Shown: positions 18,717 to 29,554, counted from the first letter of the stretch. The stretch is DNA of 45,294 nucleotides from Acidobacteriota bacterium (GCA_028876335.1 JAGWSG010000041.1:1-45294), one strand, 5' to 3'. Made by a program: numbers and translations. The notes: generated by a model not told the origin, from the sequence alone.

Positions 18717-18778
18717 GACCAAGGTGAGGCCCGCGATCCCGATTTCGGAGTTCAAATTGCCGTGCTATTCTCGTGCGC

Positions 18779-20038
18779 ATGCGAACAAGCCATCCGCAGT
18801 CCGCAATTGCGGATTCCAATGAACGTCCCTGGCTGATCGCATTCCTTATCGCGCCCACAGCAATTATTGATGTCGGCCTGGTTACGGGCGCACTCTCTTT
18901 TCTGTTGCGAAGGGAAGGTATAGATCCCGCGCGTGGGTCTCAGATTGTTGCGCTTCTTACTATCCCGCACACAATTTATTTCCTGTGGTGTCCAATCGCG
19001 GATTTCTGGATACGACGGCGCACATGGATAGTTCTTTCATCCTCCATTGCCGCGGCAGTATTGGTGATTGCATTTCATCAGCCAAGTCTCGGATCAAGTT
19101 GGGCGATACGGCTCATCTTTTTGAGTTATTGCCTCGGTCTTCTTGTAGCCGCGAGTTGCGGCGGCATCATGGGAACTTTTCGGAGTGCGATGAATCGTCG
19201 CCGGGCGAGTAGCGCGTACCAGGCAGGCTCACTTTTCTTCAGCGCGATTACGGTCTTTGCTCTTGTTGCGCTGGCAGACCAGTTGCCGCTGAGTGGCCTT
19301 GGCTGGGTCGCGGCGAGTATGCTTCTGCTTCCTACGCTTGCGGTCTACTTTCTGCCTCCGGAACCAGCCCCCGTTCAGCAGAGCCTGCGTTACACATTCG
19401 CCCGCATTCGCAGAGAGTTTGGGTTAACCTTTCGCCGATGGGATGCGATTCCTTACACATTACTCATTACGATGCCCCTTTGCAGTGGCGCCATGATCGG
19501 CCTACTGCCTTCCCTTGCCGCAGACTTCGGCGTTAGTGGGCAGCAGGTGGCATGGATCAATGGCTTGGCTGGCGCGCTGCTGACCACGCTTGGAACATTG
19601 ACAGCGTCTGTCATTCCAGTCCGTCTGCGTGCGCCGCTTGCCTATCCCATGGCGGGCATTCTCAACGCGTCTACACTTGCCATTCTGGCGATCGCGCCGT
19701 TGCGTCCATCTGTATATTTCACGGGAACCGTACTGTACCTATTCACTATTGGCGTCTGCTGGGCGTTGTTCACTGGGGTGGCGCTCGATTTTCTGGGCAG
19801 CTCGGGCAAGAGTGGCGGCGCACGCTACGCCATCATAAATTCCATAGGCAATCTTCCGGTTGCGTACATGACGTATCTTGATGGGCGCGGATATGCGCAC
19901 TGGGGACCGCACGGAATGCCTGCTATGGACGCATTGCTGAGTGTTTCAGCGGCGCTTTTTCTGCTGATCTACTACCGATTGCGGGGCGTTCCGCGCCGCA
20001 TCCAGGTGGAAGAGAGAACCCAGGCGAGTGTTTATTGA
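18779..20038 (+). CDS. Major facilitator superfamily transporter
   Basis: Integral inner-membrane transporter of about 419 aa with about twelve hydrophobic segments in two halves (first WLIAFLIAPTAIIDVGL, second half from about residue 220). The layout resembles AmpG/permease-type or sugar-type MFS members, but no motif fixes the substrate. The start is the ATG at 18779 (MRTSHPQS); a GTG two codons upstream is also in frame. TATTCT ends 7 nt before the ATG, as expected for a leaderless message. Its 3' end overlaps the convergent gene by 7 bp. Confidence 0.85.
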   Translation: MRTSHPQSAIADSNERPWLIAFLIAPTAIIDVGLVTGALSFLLRREGIDPARGSQIVALLTIPHTIYFLWCPIADFWIRRRTWIVLSSSIAAAVLVIAFHQPSLGSSWAIRLIFLSYCLGLLVAASCGGIMGTFRSAMNRRRASSAYQAGSLFFSAITVFALVALADQLPLSGLGWVAASMLLLPTLAVYFLPPEPAPVQQSLRYTFARIRREFGLTFRRWDAIPYTLLITMPLCSGAMIGLLPSLAADFGVSGQQVAWINGLAGALLTTLGTLTASVIPVRLRAPLAYPMAGILNASTLAILAIAPLRPSVYFTGTVLYLFTIGVCWALFTGVALDFLGSSGKSGGARYAIINSIGNLPVAYMTYLDGRGYAHWGPHGMPAMDALLSVSAALFLLIYYRLRGVPRRIQVEERTQASVY

Positions 20039-21072
20039 TCAACCGGGGTAAGTGAGCCCTCGTTGTCGCCGAGTGTTGGGTCCACTCGAAAGTCCCAAAT
20101 TGTCTGGCCAATATCATCGGGTGAAAGAATTTCCACCAGCGCATATTCACCGATGAGAAGTGGTGTTGCAGGTGTGATCTTGAGCCAGTGATTACCCTTC
20201 ATGACCTCTACCTTGGTGGGAATCACATTCTCGCTTTGCGAGACTGCCCCAGTGAGGCTCACGTGAATGGCTCCCACAAGACGTACGGCGCGTCGTTCAT
20301 CAAGATGCACGATTGCAAAGCTGGAGTGAGCGGAGTTGGCCCCATGCTTGCCATTCACAACGTTGGCGGTATTGTTCGTTTGGATGGTCATGGCATTCGA
20401 CAGGATGTCCTCCTTGTCGTCACGCGAGTCGAGAGACAGGTAGATGACCGGATCATTTACGTGCAGATGTACCTTTGCTTGCGCGCCTGCAAGTTCAAGG
20501 TTGGCCTTCGCGCCGGCTAGTGGATTGAACGTGTTTAATCCACGCCATCGTTGCGTTTTTACGTTTACTTCCACCTGAGGTAGCTCAACCAATGCCGGAG
20601 TGCCATGAAAGGTATCCAAAGCAAAGACGCCATCTTGATCCGGCAGATTCAGCCCCTTGGAAACTTCCGGCATGCGAGCCTGTTCATCGGCGCGTGCGTC
20701 CGCCTCCTCTTTGTCCAGTTCTTTTGCTTCTTCCATCGCGGGAGACTCTTCTTCAGCATCCGACGAGTGGTTCTGCTCCCACTTCTTCGTTGCGTCCCAA
20801 TCCACCAGCGATGTGGGTAGCTCCTCCCAGTCACCTCGCTCCTGGGAGAGAAAGCGAACTCGATCACCCACTATCTGGTAAGTACGAACCATCTGGTAGG
20901 AGCCATCTTTGAGGATGAGCCGGTGATTCGAGCCCATACCTGGAATTCCAGGCTTAAGTGGAAGCGGCTTTTGATTCTGGTGGTCTTGTGACGGCGCAGC
21001 TGCGACGGTCAGCAGCATGCACGTTGCCGCAATCATGAATAACCGGCATCGAACACGCGCTAAGTGGCCCAT
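20032..21072 (-). CDS. Secreted hypothetical protein
   Basis: Not recognised. From the ATG at 21072 the product is 346 aa with a signal peptide (MGHLARVRCRLFMIAATCMLL, cleavage after about TVAAA). It has a short beta region (HRLILKDGSYQMVRTYQIVGDRVRF), a strongly charged stretch of Glu/Asp/Lys/Ala (about 100-135), and a C-terminal beta-rich part (VKVEVMKGNHWLKITPATPL) that may be a beta-sandwich. TAAACT lies 8 nt before this ATG on the coding strand. It overlaps the end of the MFS gene by 7 bp on the opposite strand. Confidence 0.75.
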   Translation of the reverse strand: MGHLARVRCRLFMIAATCMLLTVAAAPSQDHQNQKPLPLKPGIPGMGSNHRLILKDGSYQMVRTYQIVGDRVRFLSQERGDWEELPTSLVDWDATKKWEQNHSSDAEEESPAMEEAKELDKEEADARADEQARMPEVSKGLNLPDQDGVFALDTFHGTPALVELPQVEVNVKTQRWRGLNTFNPLAGAKANLELAGAQAKVHLHVNDPVIYLSLDSRDDKEDILSNAMTIQTNNTANVVNGKHGANSAHSSFAIVHLDERRAVRLVGAIHVSLTGAVSQSENVIPTKVEVMKGNHWLKITPATPLLIGEYALVEILSPDDIGQTIWDFRVDPTLGDNEGSLTPVDQ

Positions 21073-21191
21073 GGCTCCACAGTTTAGACGATGACGAGAC
21101 TGCAATGTTTGCTCCGCGATACATCTATCTTGAAGCCGGCTCGCAGAGAAGGCTTTTCATATGAATTAGAAGATTGTGTATTCTTAAGAGA

Positions 21192-21539
21192 ATGCAAGTC
21201 TTCGCCAAAGCATCCATTGGGCAGGTTCAATACCCCGGTGGCACGCGATCCCGTACCGTCAAGGTGACAGCGTTTTTGTGTGTTGTGCTGCTGGCTCTAC
21301 TTGCATTTGCGCAGGTCACGCATATGCATCGCACCAGCAGCGATGCCGAACATTGCGCACTTTGCGTGGTATTGCATTCGGCAGTTCCCATTGCAGCTGC
21401 CGCGGCAGTCGTATTATTTACGAAAGCAGCCATTACAGTGCCGGTACCTAAGGCACGCAGAATAGCCCGCTACTGGCAAACGCGGCTTCTCAATCGTCCT
21501 CCGCCCATGGCGTGTATTGCATTCTTCGGCGCCGTCTGA
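21192..21539 (+). CDS. Small membrane protein with HMH and CxLC motif (DUF2946-like)
   Basis: A 115-aa protein with two hydrophobic segments (VKVTAFLCVVLLALLAFAQ and the Ala-rich AVPIAAAAAVVLF). Between them lies THMHRTSSDAEHCALCVVLHS, with three or four His and two Cys residues that could bind a metal. Small proteins of this layout (DUF2946-like) often lie next to TonB-type receptors and metal-uptake genes; here an Oar-like outer-membrane protein follows. The start is the ATG at 21192, 7 nt after TATTCT. The link to metal is inference. Confidence 0.65.
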   Translation: MQVFAKASIGQVQYPGGTRSRTVKVTAFLCVVLLALLAFAQVTHMHRTSSDAEHCALCVVLHSAVPIAAAAAVVLFTKAAITVPVPKARRIARYWQTRLLNRPPPMACIAFFGAV

Positions 21540-21558
21540 TTCCTTCATAACTTTTTTC

Positions 21559-21624
21559 AAAAATTGGTTGTAGCTGATAGGTCACGCCTGGCTTCGAGTC
21601 AGACTGGCTTGGCGACCAATTTTT
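21559..21624 (+). other. Long-range stem in the leader of the Oar-like gene
   Basis: AAAAATTGGT (21559-21568) pairs perfectly with ACCAATTTTT (21615-21624), extended by one G-U and one G-C pair, around a 42-nt loop. It lies 20 nt past the small membrane-protein gene and 105 nt before the ATG at 21729. It might end the upstream message (the 3' arm has five T) or be a structured leader. It does not match a riboswitch class I know. Confidence 0.45.
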
Positions 21625-21728
21625 AGAGGCGTTCCGAAGAAGCATTTAAAACGGCTTCCATCGCGTGGCAGTGCATACTCTGCCGCCCCATTTCGAAATT
21701 CTTTTGCAGCCTTCATGGAGGATTTTTC

Positions 21729-24416
21729 ATGCCGTTTGTTTTCGGTGCAATAGTCCGCAGACTTTTGATCCTGCTTTTGGTCGTCGGTGTCAGCACGTCC
21801 TTAGGGTTCGCTCAGTCGGGAAACTCTGGAGTAATTCGAGGCATGGTCACCGATCCCAGCGGAGCCGTCATTCCCGGTGCCACTGTGCGTCTTACGAATG
21901 CACTGAGCGGAATGGACCGAACCTCTACCGCGGATGCGACAGGGCAATTTGAATTCTCTAATGTGCCCTTTCACCCATACACCATCACAGTTTCGGCGGC
22001 TGGGTTCGCTTCTTTGCATAAGGACATCGATTTGGAGTCGGCGTTGGGAATTGAGGTGAAGTTGATCCTGCAAATTTCAGGCGCGGCAACGACGGTTACG
22101 GTGGAGTCGAGCGGAGATCTGATTGAAGACGATCCGACGTTTCACACCGATGTGGACCGCGATTCCTTCATCAAAGTTCCTCTGGAAAGTCAATCGTCTT
22201 CTCTTAGTTCACTTGTGACGGTGTCCACGCCCGGTGTCTCCGCCGATTCCAATGGCATGTTCCACGGATTAGGGGATCATGCATCGAACTCCTTTTCGGT
22301 GGATGGGCAGCCCATCACCGACCAGCAGAGTAGAACATTTTCAAATCAGCTTCCGTCGAACGTGATCCAGTCGATGGAAGTGATTTCCGGTGCACCTCCG
22401 GCTGAATATGGCGACAAGACCAGCCTGGTGATTGTGGCAACGACGCGATCGGGTCAAGGAGTAACCAAGCCGACAGGCAGCATTAGTTCCTCCTATGGGT
22501 CTTTTGGTTCAGCCTCTGGGAGCATTGATCTTTCTTACGGTGGCAAAAACTGGGGCAACTTTTTTGAGTTGGACGGCCTTAACACCGGACGCTTTCTTGA
22601 CCCGCCGGAGTTCAAGGTCTTTCACGCGAAGGGAAACCAACAGAATGTCTTTGATCGTGTGGACTACTCATTCAACGCCGCAGATTCGCTTCACTCAAAC
22701 CTGAATTACAGCAGGTCGTGGTTTCAAACGCCCAACTCTTATGACAACTTGAATGTGCAGAATGTCGTCAGCGGGGGCACCTCGGCAAATCCGGTCTTTG
22801 CCAATGTGGGTAATGCCGACCAGCGCTCAAAGATTGGCACCTTTAACTTTGCACCTACATGGACCCATGTGTTCAATCAATATGCGGTCCTGAACACGGG
22901 CGTTTACGCGCGCAAAGATCAGTATCACTACTACCCAAGCCCCAATCCTCTGGCGGACCTTGGGCCGGCCAATATGCAGACGTCGTCCATTGAGCAAGCG
23001 CGTTCACTGTTCAACACTGGGATTCATTCCGACCTGACGTACGCCAATGGGAATCAGAACATCAAGATTGGTGCTATGTATGAACATACCTTCCTGCGTG
23101 AGCATGACCGCATCGGTGTTGTAGATTCCACGCTGAATGCTCCCTGCCTCGATGCGAGTGGAAATCCGATACCAGGATATTCCGATACCTCCCAGTGTGC
23201 TGCTACCGGACTCTTTGCTAATCCGGGCTATTTGCCTGTCCTCGCTCCGTATGACTTAACCCGCAGAGGCGCCGATTATGCTTACTATGGCCACGCCGAT
23301 ATTAAAGAGATTGCCAGTTACATTGAGGATCAGATCAGGGTTGGCAATTGGAACTTGAATCTTGGCTTGCGTGGCGATGTGTACAACGGACTCACCAGCG
23401 CGTGGCAGGCTGAGCCTCGTCTGGGCATTGCTTATAGCATTAAACGCACTGGCACAGTACTGCGTCTTTCCTACGCACGCACGCTTGAAACGCCATTTAA
23501 CGAGAATCTTGTCCTCTCCAGTGAAGGATGCAGCAACGCTGTTCTCTCGCCATTACTGAACTGTTCGCCTGGTGTTTCCACAGTAGAGCAGCCAGGATTT
23601 CGCAATGAGTTTCACGCAGGCTTTCAGCAGGCGGTCAGCCGCTACGTAATGTTGAATGGCGAGTACATCTGGAAATACACTCACAACGCATTTGATTTCA
23701 GCGTTCTCGGCAATACTCCAATTACCTTTCCGATCGACTGGCATAATTCAAAGATTCCGGGATATGCCATCAACATCGATGTGCCCACTATCCATGGCTT
23801 TAGCGCGTACGCTGTCATGTCCTCCGTGGCGGCAAGATTCTTCCCGCCGCAAGTTGCGGGTGCGGGCGCGACTGTGGGGAAGAGTGGATTACCCTTCCGC
23901 ATCGATCACGACGAAAAGTTCAACCAGACCACGCATGTGCAATATCAGTTCGGAAAAACAGGGCCGTGGATGAGTTGGAACTGGCGCTATGACTCCGGTC
24001 AGGTTGCAGGCTCGGCTCCGTTTGCTACAAACTCGACCTCTCCTGTCGATCTGTCGAACCTGACAAACGATCAACAGTTTGAAGCGGGCATTACCTGCAA
24101 CGGTGTGAAGGCAACACTGACGTCGGGCTTCTCGTCCTGCGCTCCATCGAGCCTGGGGTCAACGCTGATATCCATTCCGGCGCCTGGCACCCAGAATCCA
24201 GACAAGAATCCTGCACGCATTGCACCGCGCAATTTGTTTGATCTGTCTCTTGGCCAGCAGAATATATTCCGCAAGGAGCGCTATAAGATCGACCTTGACA
24301 TCACTGCTGTCAACATCACCAACAAATATGCGCTGTATAACTTCCTCTCCACATTCAGCGGCACGCACTACGTGACACCGCGTGCGTTGACCGCAAAAGT
24401 CACACTTAATTTTTAA
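21729..24416 (+). CDS. Oar-like outer-membrane protein (carboxypeptidase-regulatory domain plus TonB-receptor-type barrel)
   Basis: Outer-membrane protein of 895 aa. Signal peptide (cleavage after about GFAQS), then a carboxypeptidase-regulatory-like/Ig-fold domain (GVIRGMVTDPSGAVIPGATV, residues ~35-130), a plug-like domain (NSFSVDGQPI; VIQSMEVISGAPPAEYG), and a long beta-rich barrel that ends in a terminal Phe (AKVTLNF), as outer-membrane barrels do. GGAGG lies 8 nt before the ATG. Such proteins are very numerous in Acidobacteria and generally take up polymers or metal chelates; the substrate is unknown. Confidence 0.88.
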   Translation: MPFVFGAIVRRLLILLLVVGVSTSLGFAQSGNSGVIRGMVTDPSGAVIPGATVRLTNALSGMDRTSTADATGQFEFSNVPFHPYTITVSAAGFASLHKDIDLESALGIEVKLILQISGAATTVTVESSGDLIEDDPTFHTDVDRDSFIKVPLESQSSSLSSLVTVSTPGVSADSNGMFHGLGDHASNSFSVDGQPITDQQSRTFSNQLPSNVIQSMEVISGAPPAEYGDKTSLVIVATTRSGQGVTKPTGSISSSYGSFGSASGSIDLSYGGKNWGNFFELDGLNTGRFLDPPEFKVFHAKGNQQNVFDRVDYSFNAADSLHSNLNYSRSWFQTPNSYDNLNVQNVVSGGTSANPVFANVGNADQRSKIGTFNFAPTWTHVFNQYAVLNTGVYARKDQYHYYPSPNPLADLGPANMQTSSIEQARSLFNTGIHSDLTYANGNQNIKIGAMYEHTFLREHDRIGVVDSTLNAPCLDASGNPIPGYSDTSQCAATGLFANPGYLPVLAPYDLTRRGADYAYYGHADIKEIASYIEDQIRVGNWNLNLGLRGDVYNGLTSAWQAEPRLGIAYSIKRTGTVLRLSYARTLETPFNENLVLSSEGCSNAVLSPLLNCSPGVSTVEQPGFRNEFHAGFQQAVSRYVMLNGEYIWKYTHNAFDFSVLGNTPITFPIDWHNSKIPGYAINIDVPTIHGFSAYAVMSSVAARFFPPQVAGAGATVGKSGLPFRIDHDEKFNQTTHVQYQFGKTGPWMSWNWRYDSGQVAGSAPFATNSTSPVDLSNLTNDQQFEAGITCNGVKATLTSGFSSCAPSSLGSTLISIPAPGTQNPDKNPARIAPRNLFDLSLGQQNIFRKERYKIDLDITAVNITNKYALYNFLSTFSGTHYVTPRALTAKVTLNF

Positions 24417-24434
24417 TGCAGTCCTGGATTGAAC

Positions 24435-24467
24435 GCCGGCTGTCTGGATGGCAGCCGGCATCTTTTT
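24435..24467 (+). terminator. Rho-independent terminator after the Oar-like gene
   Basis: GCCGGCTG (24435-24442) pairs with CAGCCGGC (24452-24459) over a 9-nt loop, followed by ATCTTTTT. The rest of 24468-24725, before pyrG, holds no gene that I can support; a small stem at about 24577-24596 (AATCAG/CTGATT) is the only other structure seen. Confidence 0.85.
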
Positions 24468-24713
24468 GAGAGGCGTCGGTCTAAACCTTTCTCTTGGTTC
24501 TGACCCTTTTGAACTTGCTTTTCCACATTGCAAGGACTGAAGCGTCCGGCTTCGGCTCAACCTTGGCAAGGAGTAAACCTAATCAGATGAACTGATTAAG
24601 GGGATATCCGAGCAAACACATTTGATCCATGATTTTTCGGTTTTCGTCGGCCGCAAATCTCTGCCATACTTGATTGTGCCCACCCGGTACGTCCAATCAC
24701 ATTCTTCCAATAA

Positions 24714-26411
<1,698 letters not shown>

Positions 26412-26432
26412 GGACAATGAAATCGATTTGCT

Positions 26433-26458
26433 AAGGCCGTTCCATGAGGAGCGGCCTT
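26433..26458 (+). terminator. Hairpin after pyrG
   Basis: AAGGCCGTTCC and GGAGCGGCCTT form an 11-bp stem with one G-U pair and a 4-nt loop, 22 nt past the pyrG stop. The sequence after it (ATATTGTG) is only weakly T-rich, so termination is probable but not certain. Confidence 0.55.
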
Positions 26459-26629
26459 ATATTGTGCTCCTTCGGAAACGTATTCATTCTCGAGGTGACA
26501 CGTTCATTGCGGCTCGGCCACGTGCCATATCTGCACGAAAGAGGTACTGAGAAGACCCAGCGGCTATTGACAATCAAATTTGCGCAGGCCTATTGTTGCC
26601 TTCGTTTTTTGAACGGAGGATTTGTTCAC

Positions 26630-27199
26630 ATGTCTCAATTTGAATTGCGTCCATCAGAGTCCGAGCTTCAGCAGCTGGCCGATCAGTGCTGGGAGAAGGC
26701 AGGCGAGCGCGAGCATGAGCTTGAGCGCGCAGCCTATGAAGCCGGAGCTTCCATCCGCAGCGGAGAGTACTCGCTCGCCAACCTCGAGACAATCGTCCGC
26801 TGGAAGTCCGAGCGCGTCATCCACTATCTCATCGCCAACAGCGAACTCAAGATTCGCGAAGCCCTTGAAATTGCAGCCGCTCCCGGAGTCTCCACACGTC
26901 GCGCCATGGAAGCTCTCATGGAGTTGCGCGGAATCGACCTGCCGATTGCTTCCGCCATTTTGTCCGCAATTCACCCCGAACTTTACAACGTCCTTGACTA
27001 CCGAACGCTCGAAGCACTTGGCCATGCTCGCCACGACATTGAGTTTTACATTGAATACGCCTCATTCTGTCGCCGTCTGGCCGAGCGTGGACTCATCAAA
27101 GCGCAGCCGGATTTGCCCGGTGCAACGCCTCTCCATGCTCTTGAACGAGCCATGTGGGAGTGGTCGCGCAGCCGCGCAGAACATCGTGTGCTCGTTTAA
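26630..27199 (+). CDS. HhH-GPD-like protein of unknown function
   Basis: From the ATG at 26630, with GGAGGA 9 nt upstream, the product is 189 aa. It is all-helical with a helix-hairpin-helix-like segment (AMEALMELRGIDLPIASAIL, about 92-111) followed by NVLDYRTLEAL (Asp123), which lines up with the HhH and catalytic-Asp region of the HhH-GPD base-excision glycosylase superfamily. The Lys found in bifunctional glycosylases is absent, so a lyase activity is not supported. It lies between pyrG and kdsA in the same direction. A glycosylase role is inference. Confidence 0.8.
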   Translation: MSQFELRPSESELQQLADQCWEKAGEREHELERAAYEAGASIRSGEYSLANLETIVRWKSERVIHYLIANSELKIREALEIAAAPGVSTRRAMEALMELRGIDLPIASAILSAIHPELYNVLDYRTLEALGHARHDIEFYIEYASFCRRLAERGLIKAQPDLPGATPLHALERAMWEWSRSRAEHRVLV

Positions 27200-27280
27200 C
27201 GTCTCAACCTAACCGAGCGGGTCTGTTCTGTGGACGGACTCGCCACTCCATGATAAGCCTGTCGCGTTAAAATCGCACCC

Positions 27281-28096
27281 GTGAGCCAATCTTTTGAAGT
27301 CGGACCTGTACGAGTAGGTGAGGGAAAGCTCTTCCTCATTGCCGGCCCTTGTGTCATTGAGTCGGAAGAGCATGTGCGTCGCATGGCAGATGCCATTCAG
27401 CGCGTAACAGCCGATCTTGGTGTCCCTTATGTCTTTAAAGCCAGCTTCGACAAAGCCAACCGTACGAGCGTCAAAAGCTTTCGCGGTCCGGGGCTTGAGG
27501 AAGGCGTAAAGATTCTTGGCCGTTTGGCCAAGGATACAGGCCTTCCGATTTTGACTGATGTCCACGAACCAACACAGTGCGAAATTGCTGCGGAAGCCGC
27601 GGATATTCTCCAGATTCCGGCCTTCCTATGCCGGCAGACTGACCTGCTTGTCGCCGCAGGCAAGACAGGACGCGCCGTCAACATCAAAAAAGGGCAGTTC
27701 GTTGCGCCGTGGGATATGTCGCACCCAGTTGAGAAGGTTCGCTCCACCGGCAACGAGCGCGTTTTTCTCACCGAACGTGGTGCGAGTTTCGGCTATAACA
27801 CACTGGTTGTCGACTTCCGCTCTCTACCAGTGATGCGCAAGCTTGCGCCTGTTGTATTCGACGGAACCCACTCTGTGCAGCAACCGTCCGCTGCCAACGG
27901 CGTTAGTGGCGGGCAACCGGAATTTATTCCACTACTTGCGCGCTCTGCCGTCGCCGCGGGTATAGACGGGCTCTTTCTAGAAGTTCATGACGATCCGCCG
28001 CACGCCAAATCAGATGGCGCAAATGCGCTCGATCTGAACCAGTTGAAACCGCTGCTGGAAACACTGCTGGCGATTCACGCAGCAGTAAAGGTCTGA
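27281..28096 (+). CDS. kdsA: 3-deoxy-8-phosphooctulonate (KDO-8-P) synthase, metal-dependent type
   Basis: Joins phosphoenolpyruvate and arabinose-5-phosphate to give KDO-8-phosphate for the LPS core. The 271-aa protein has the family motifs GPCVIES, QIPAFLCRQTDLL, DGTHSVQ and HDDPPHAKSDG. The residue that separates the two classes is Cys24, with His197, Glu234 and Asp245 in register with the metal ligands Cys11, His185, Glu222 and Asp233 of the Aquifex enzyme. It therefore belongs to the metal-dependent class, unlike E. coli KdsA (Asn). The start is GTG at 27281, 7 nt after TAAAAT. It confirms an LPS-bearing diderm. Confidence 0.96.
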   Translation: MSQSFEVGPVRVGEGKLFLIAGPCVIESEEHVRRMADAIQRVTADLGVPYVFKASFDKANRTSVKSFRGPGLEEGVKILGRLAKDTGLPILTDVHEPTQCEIAAEAADILQIPAFLCRQTDLLVAAGKTGRAVNIKKGQFVAPWDMSHPVEKVRSTGNERVFLTERGASFGYNTLVVDFRSLPVMRKLAPVVFDGTHSVQQPSAANGVSGGQPEFIPLLARSAVAAGIDGLFLEVHDDPPHAKSDGANALDLNQLKPLLETLLAIHAAVKV

Positions 28097-28107
28097 GGCG
28101 CAAATCC

Positions 28108-28425
28108 CTATTGCAAGCGGAATCGTTCGCGCATCAGCCGCTGAAGCCGCGGCCAGTAAATCAGGTTGAAGGCCAGTTCCTTCTCAGGAAACATGCCTAG
28201 CGCCAGACGGCGTGTGTCTGCAACCATCTCTGATGCTTCGTCCACTGTTATGGTCGAATCCTGCGCAATGACCTGCGTGACCATATTGACGACCATCTGC
28301 AGGCGACGTATTTTGCGGCTTTCTTCTGCAAGTTCCTCCGGCGACTGATCGGTTTCGATTGAGGCGCGATCAGGGAACTTTGCGAGTTCGGGAAGCCGCC
28401 TCCAATGCTCTTCAGAAAGACCCAT
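28108..28425 (-). CDS. Small hypothetical protein
   Basis: From the ATG at 28425, with a strong AGGAGGT 8 nt upstream, 105 aa. The function is unknown. The C-terminal part (MVADTRRLALGMFPEKELAFNLIYWPRLQRLM) is helical and Arg/Leu-rich, with no signal peptide, membrane segment or known motif. It converges on kdsA (11 bp between) and follows the zinc-ribbon/J-like gene after 88 bp, perhaps in one transcript. Confidence 0.75.
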   Translation of the reverse strand: MGLSEEHWRRLPELAKFPDRASIETDQSPEELAEESRKIRRLQMVVNMVTQVIAQDSTITVDEASEMVADTRRLALGMFPEKELAFNLIYWPRLQRLMRERFRLQ

Positions 28426-28513
28426 CCAGCCAGACCTCCTGTGTAATTGGATGAAGCCAAGATGTGTTGGGTGCATCGTAACACCGAATGCATTGCGCGA
28501 CTGTCTGCGATGC

Positions 28514-29554
28514 TTACTCTTCGTGCACCTTGAGATGCGTGGAGCCAGGACTGTTGAGCCAGCCCACCACTTTACCGCCCTGGAAGAAGACCTGCGAATT
28601 GCCGTAGCCGAACTTGTCGTCGGTGACCAGAGACGGTGTGCCCTGCACAAAGATCACCTGGTCCTTGGTGGATCCGGTTGTGAACGTATCCAGATCAGGG
28701 TCAACCGGGTGACGTGGCCACATTCTCACAGGGAGGTGTGCCGCAGGATCAACCTTCCATCCGGAAACGCAGCCGTCTCGTAGATAGATAGAGGACCCGC
28801 CATAGGTGAGGGCTTTGGAACTTGCCGAAGTGGGAGGCCCAAGAACAGCCGCGACTTCCTGCGGAGTAAGCCCAAGCGTGACATAGGCTTGCGCGCCGCT
28901 CACATGTGGCACATTGGCAAGATCTCGCAATAGCGCGCGATTGCTCTCGCGCGAAGCGGAGTGGTCTGTGCTGGCTTGAGCGTCCCCAGGATTTTCCGCG
29001 GACTTTGCAGGCGGGGCAGCTTCCGCTCCTGAAGCCTTGTTGGGATGCATCACACCGTCCATGCGAGCCATGAAGGCGTTCTTGAAATTTATTTTGAAGG
29101 TCGTGTATCCAGGCGCCGTAGCGGGTAGTGAGGAAAGTACAAAGTCGATCGCAAACGCCCCGGCTGTAACGGCAATCAGTAAGGCCACGAGCGTTACCAG
29201 GCGTTGCAGAGAAGGATTCTTGAAGAAGGCGGCAAAACGGGGGGATTGTTCTGGAACGACTTCTCCGACTGCTTTGTTCCTTTGGGCATCCTCGCGCTCC
29301 GCAGCTACATTCTTTTCTTCTTTTAGGTAGTTGAAGGCTGCTTTTACCTCGGCAAGTTTCATCTCCGCAGCGCGTCGCATTTTGGGATCAGATCCCTGGC
29401 GCCTCGGTTGCCACTCCGCAACAATTCTGCGATACGCTTCTTCAATTTGCTCTGTGCTCGCTCCAGAAGCCAACTCAAGCTCAGTGAGCGCGTGGCATTC
29501 TACGCACTGTTCGGCGTCACCTTGGGTCTGTTTTCCGCAAGCACATTGGCTCAT
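28514..29554 (-). CDS. Zinc-ribbon, J-like, membrane-anchored protein with two BamE-like repeats
   Basis: From the ATG at 29554, 346 aa; a longer frame upstream would run over mnmG and is not real. Order of parts: a zinc-ribbon (Cys4, Cys6, Cys17, Cys20), a J-domain-like helical stretch (QIEEAYRRIVAEWQPRRQG...MRRAAEMKLAEVKAAFNYLK) that lacks the HPD tripeptide, one membrane segment (LVTLVALLIAVTAGAFAIDFV), and a linker. The C-terminus carries two related modules ending in VSGW and VVGW (TLGLTPQEVAAVLGPPT... and TTGSTKDQVIFVQGTPS), which look like BamE/SmpA folds. The role is unknown; without HPD it should not stimulate a DnaK ATPase. Confidence 0.8.
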   Translation of the reverse strand: MSQCACGKQTQGDAEQCVECHALTELELASGASTEQIEEAYRRIVAEWQPRRQGSDPKMRRAAEMKLAEVKAAFNYLKEEKNVAAEREDAQRNKAVGEVVPEQSPRFAAFFKNPSLQRLVTLVALLIAVTAGAFAIDFVLSSLPATAPGYTTFKINFKNAFMARMDGVMHPNKASGAEAAPPAKSAENPGDAQASTDHSASRESNRALLRDLANVPHVSGAQAYVTLGLTPQEVAAVLGPPTSASSKALTYGGSSIYLRDGCVSGWKVDPAAHLPVRMWPRHPVDPDLDTFTTGSTKDQVIFVQGTPSLVTDDKFGYGNSQVFFQGGKVVGWLNSPGSTHLKVHEE

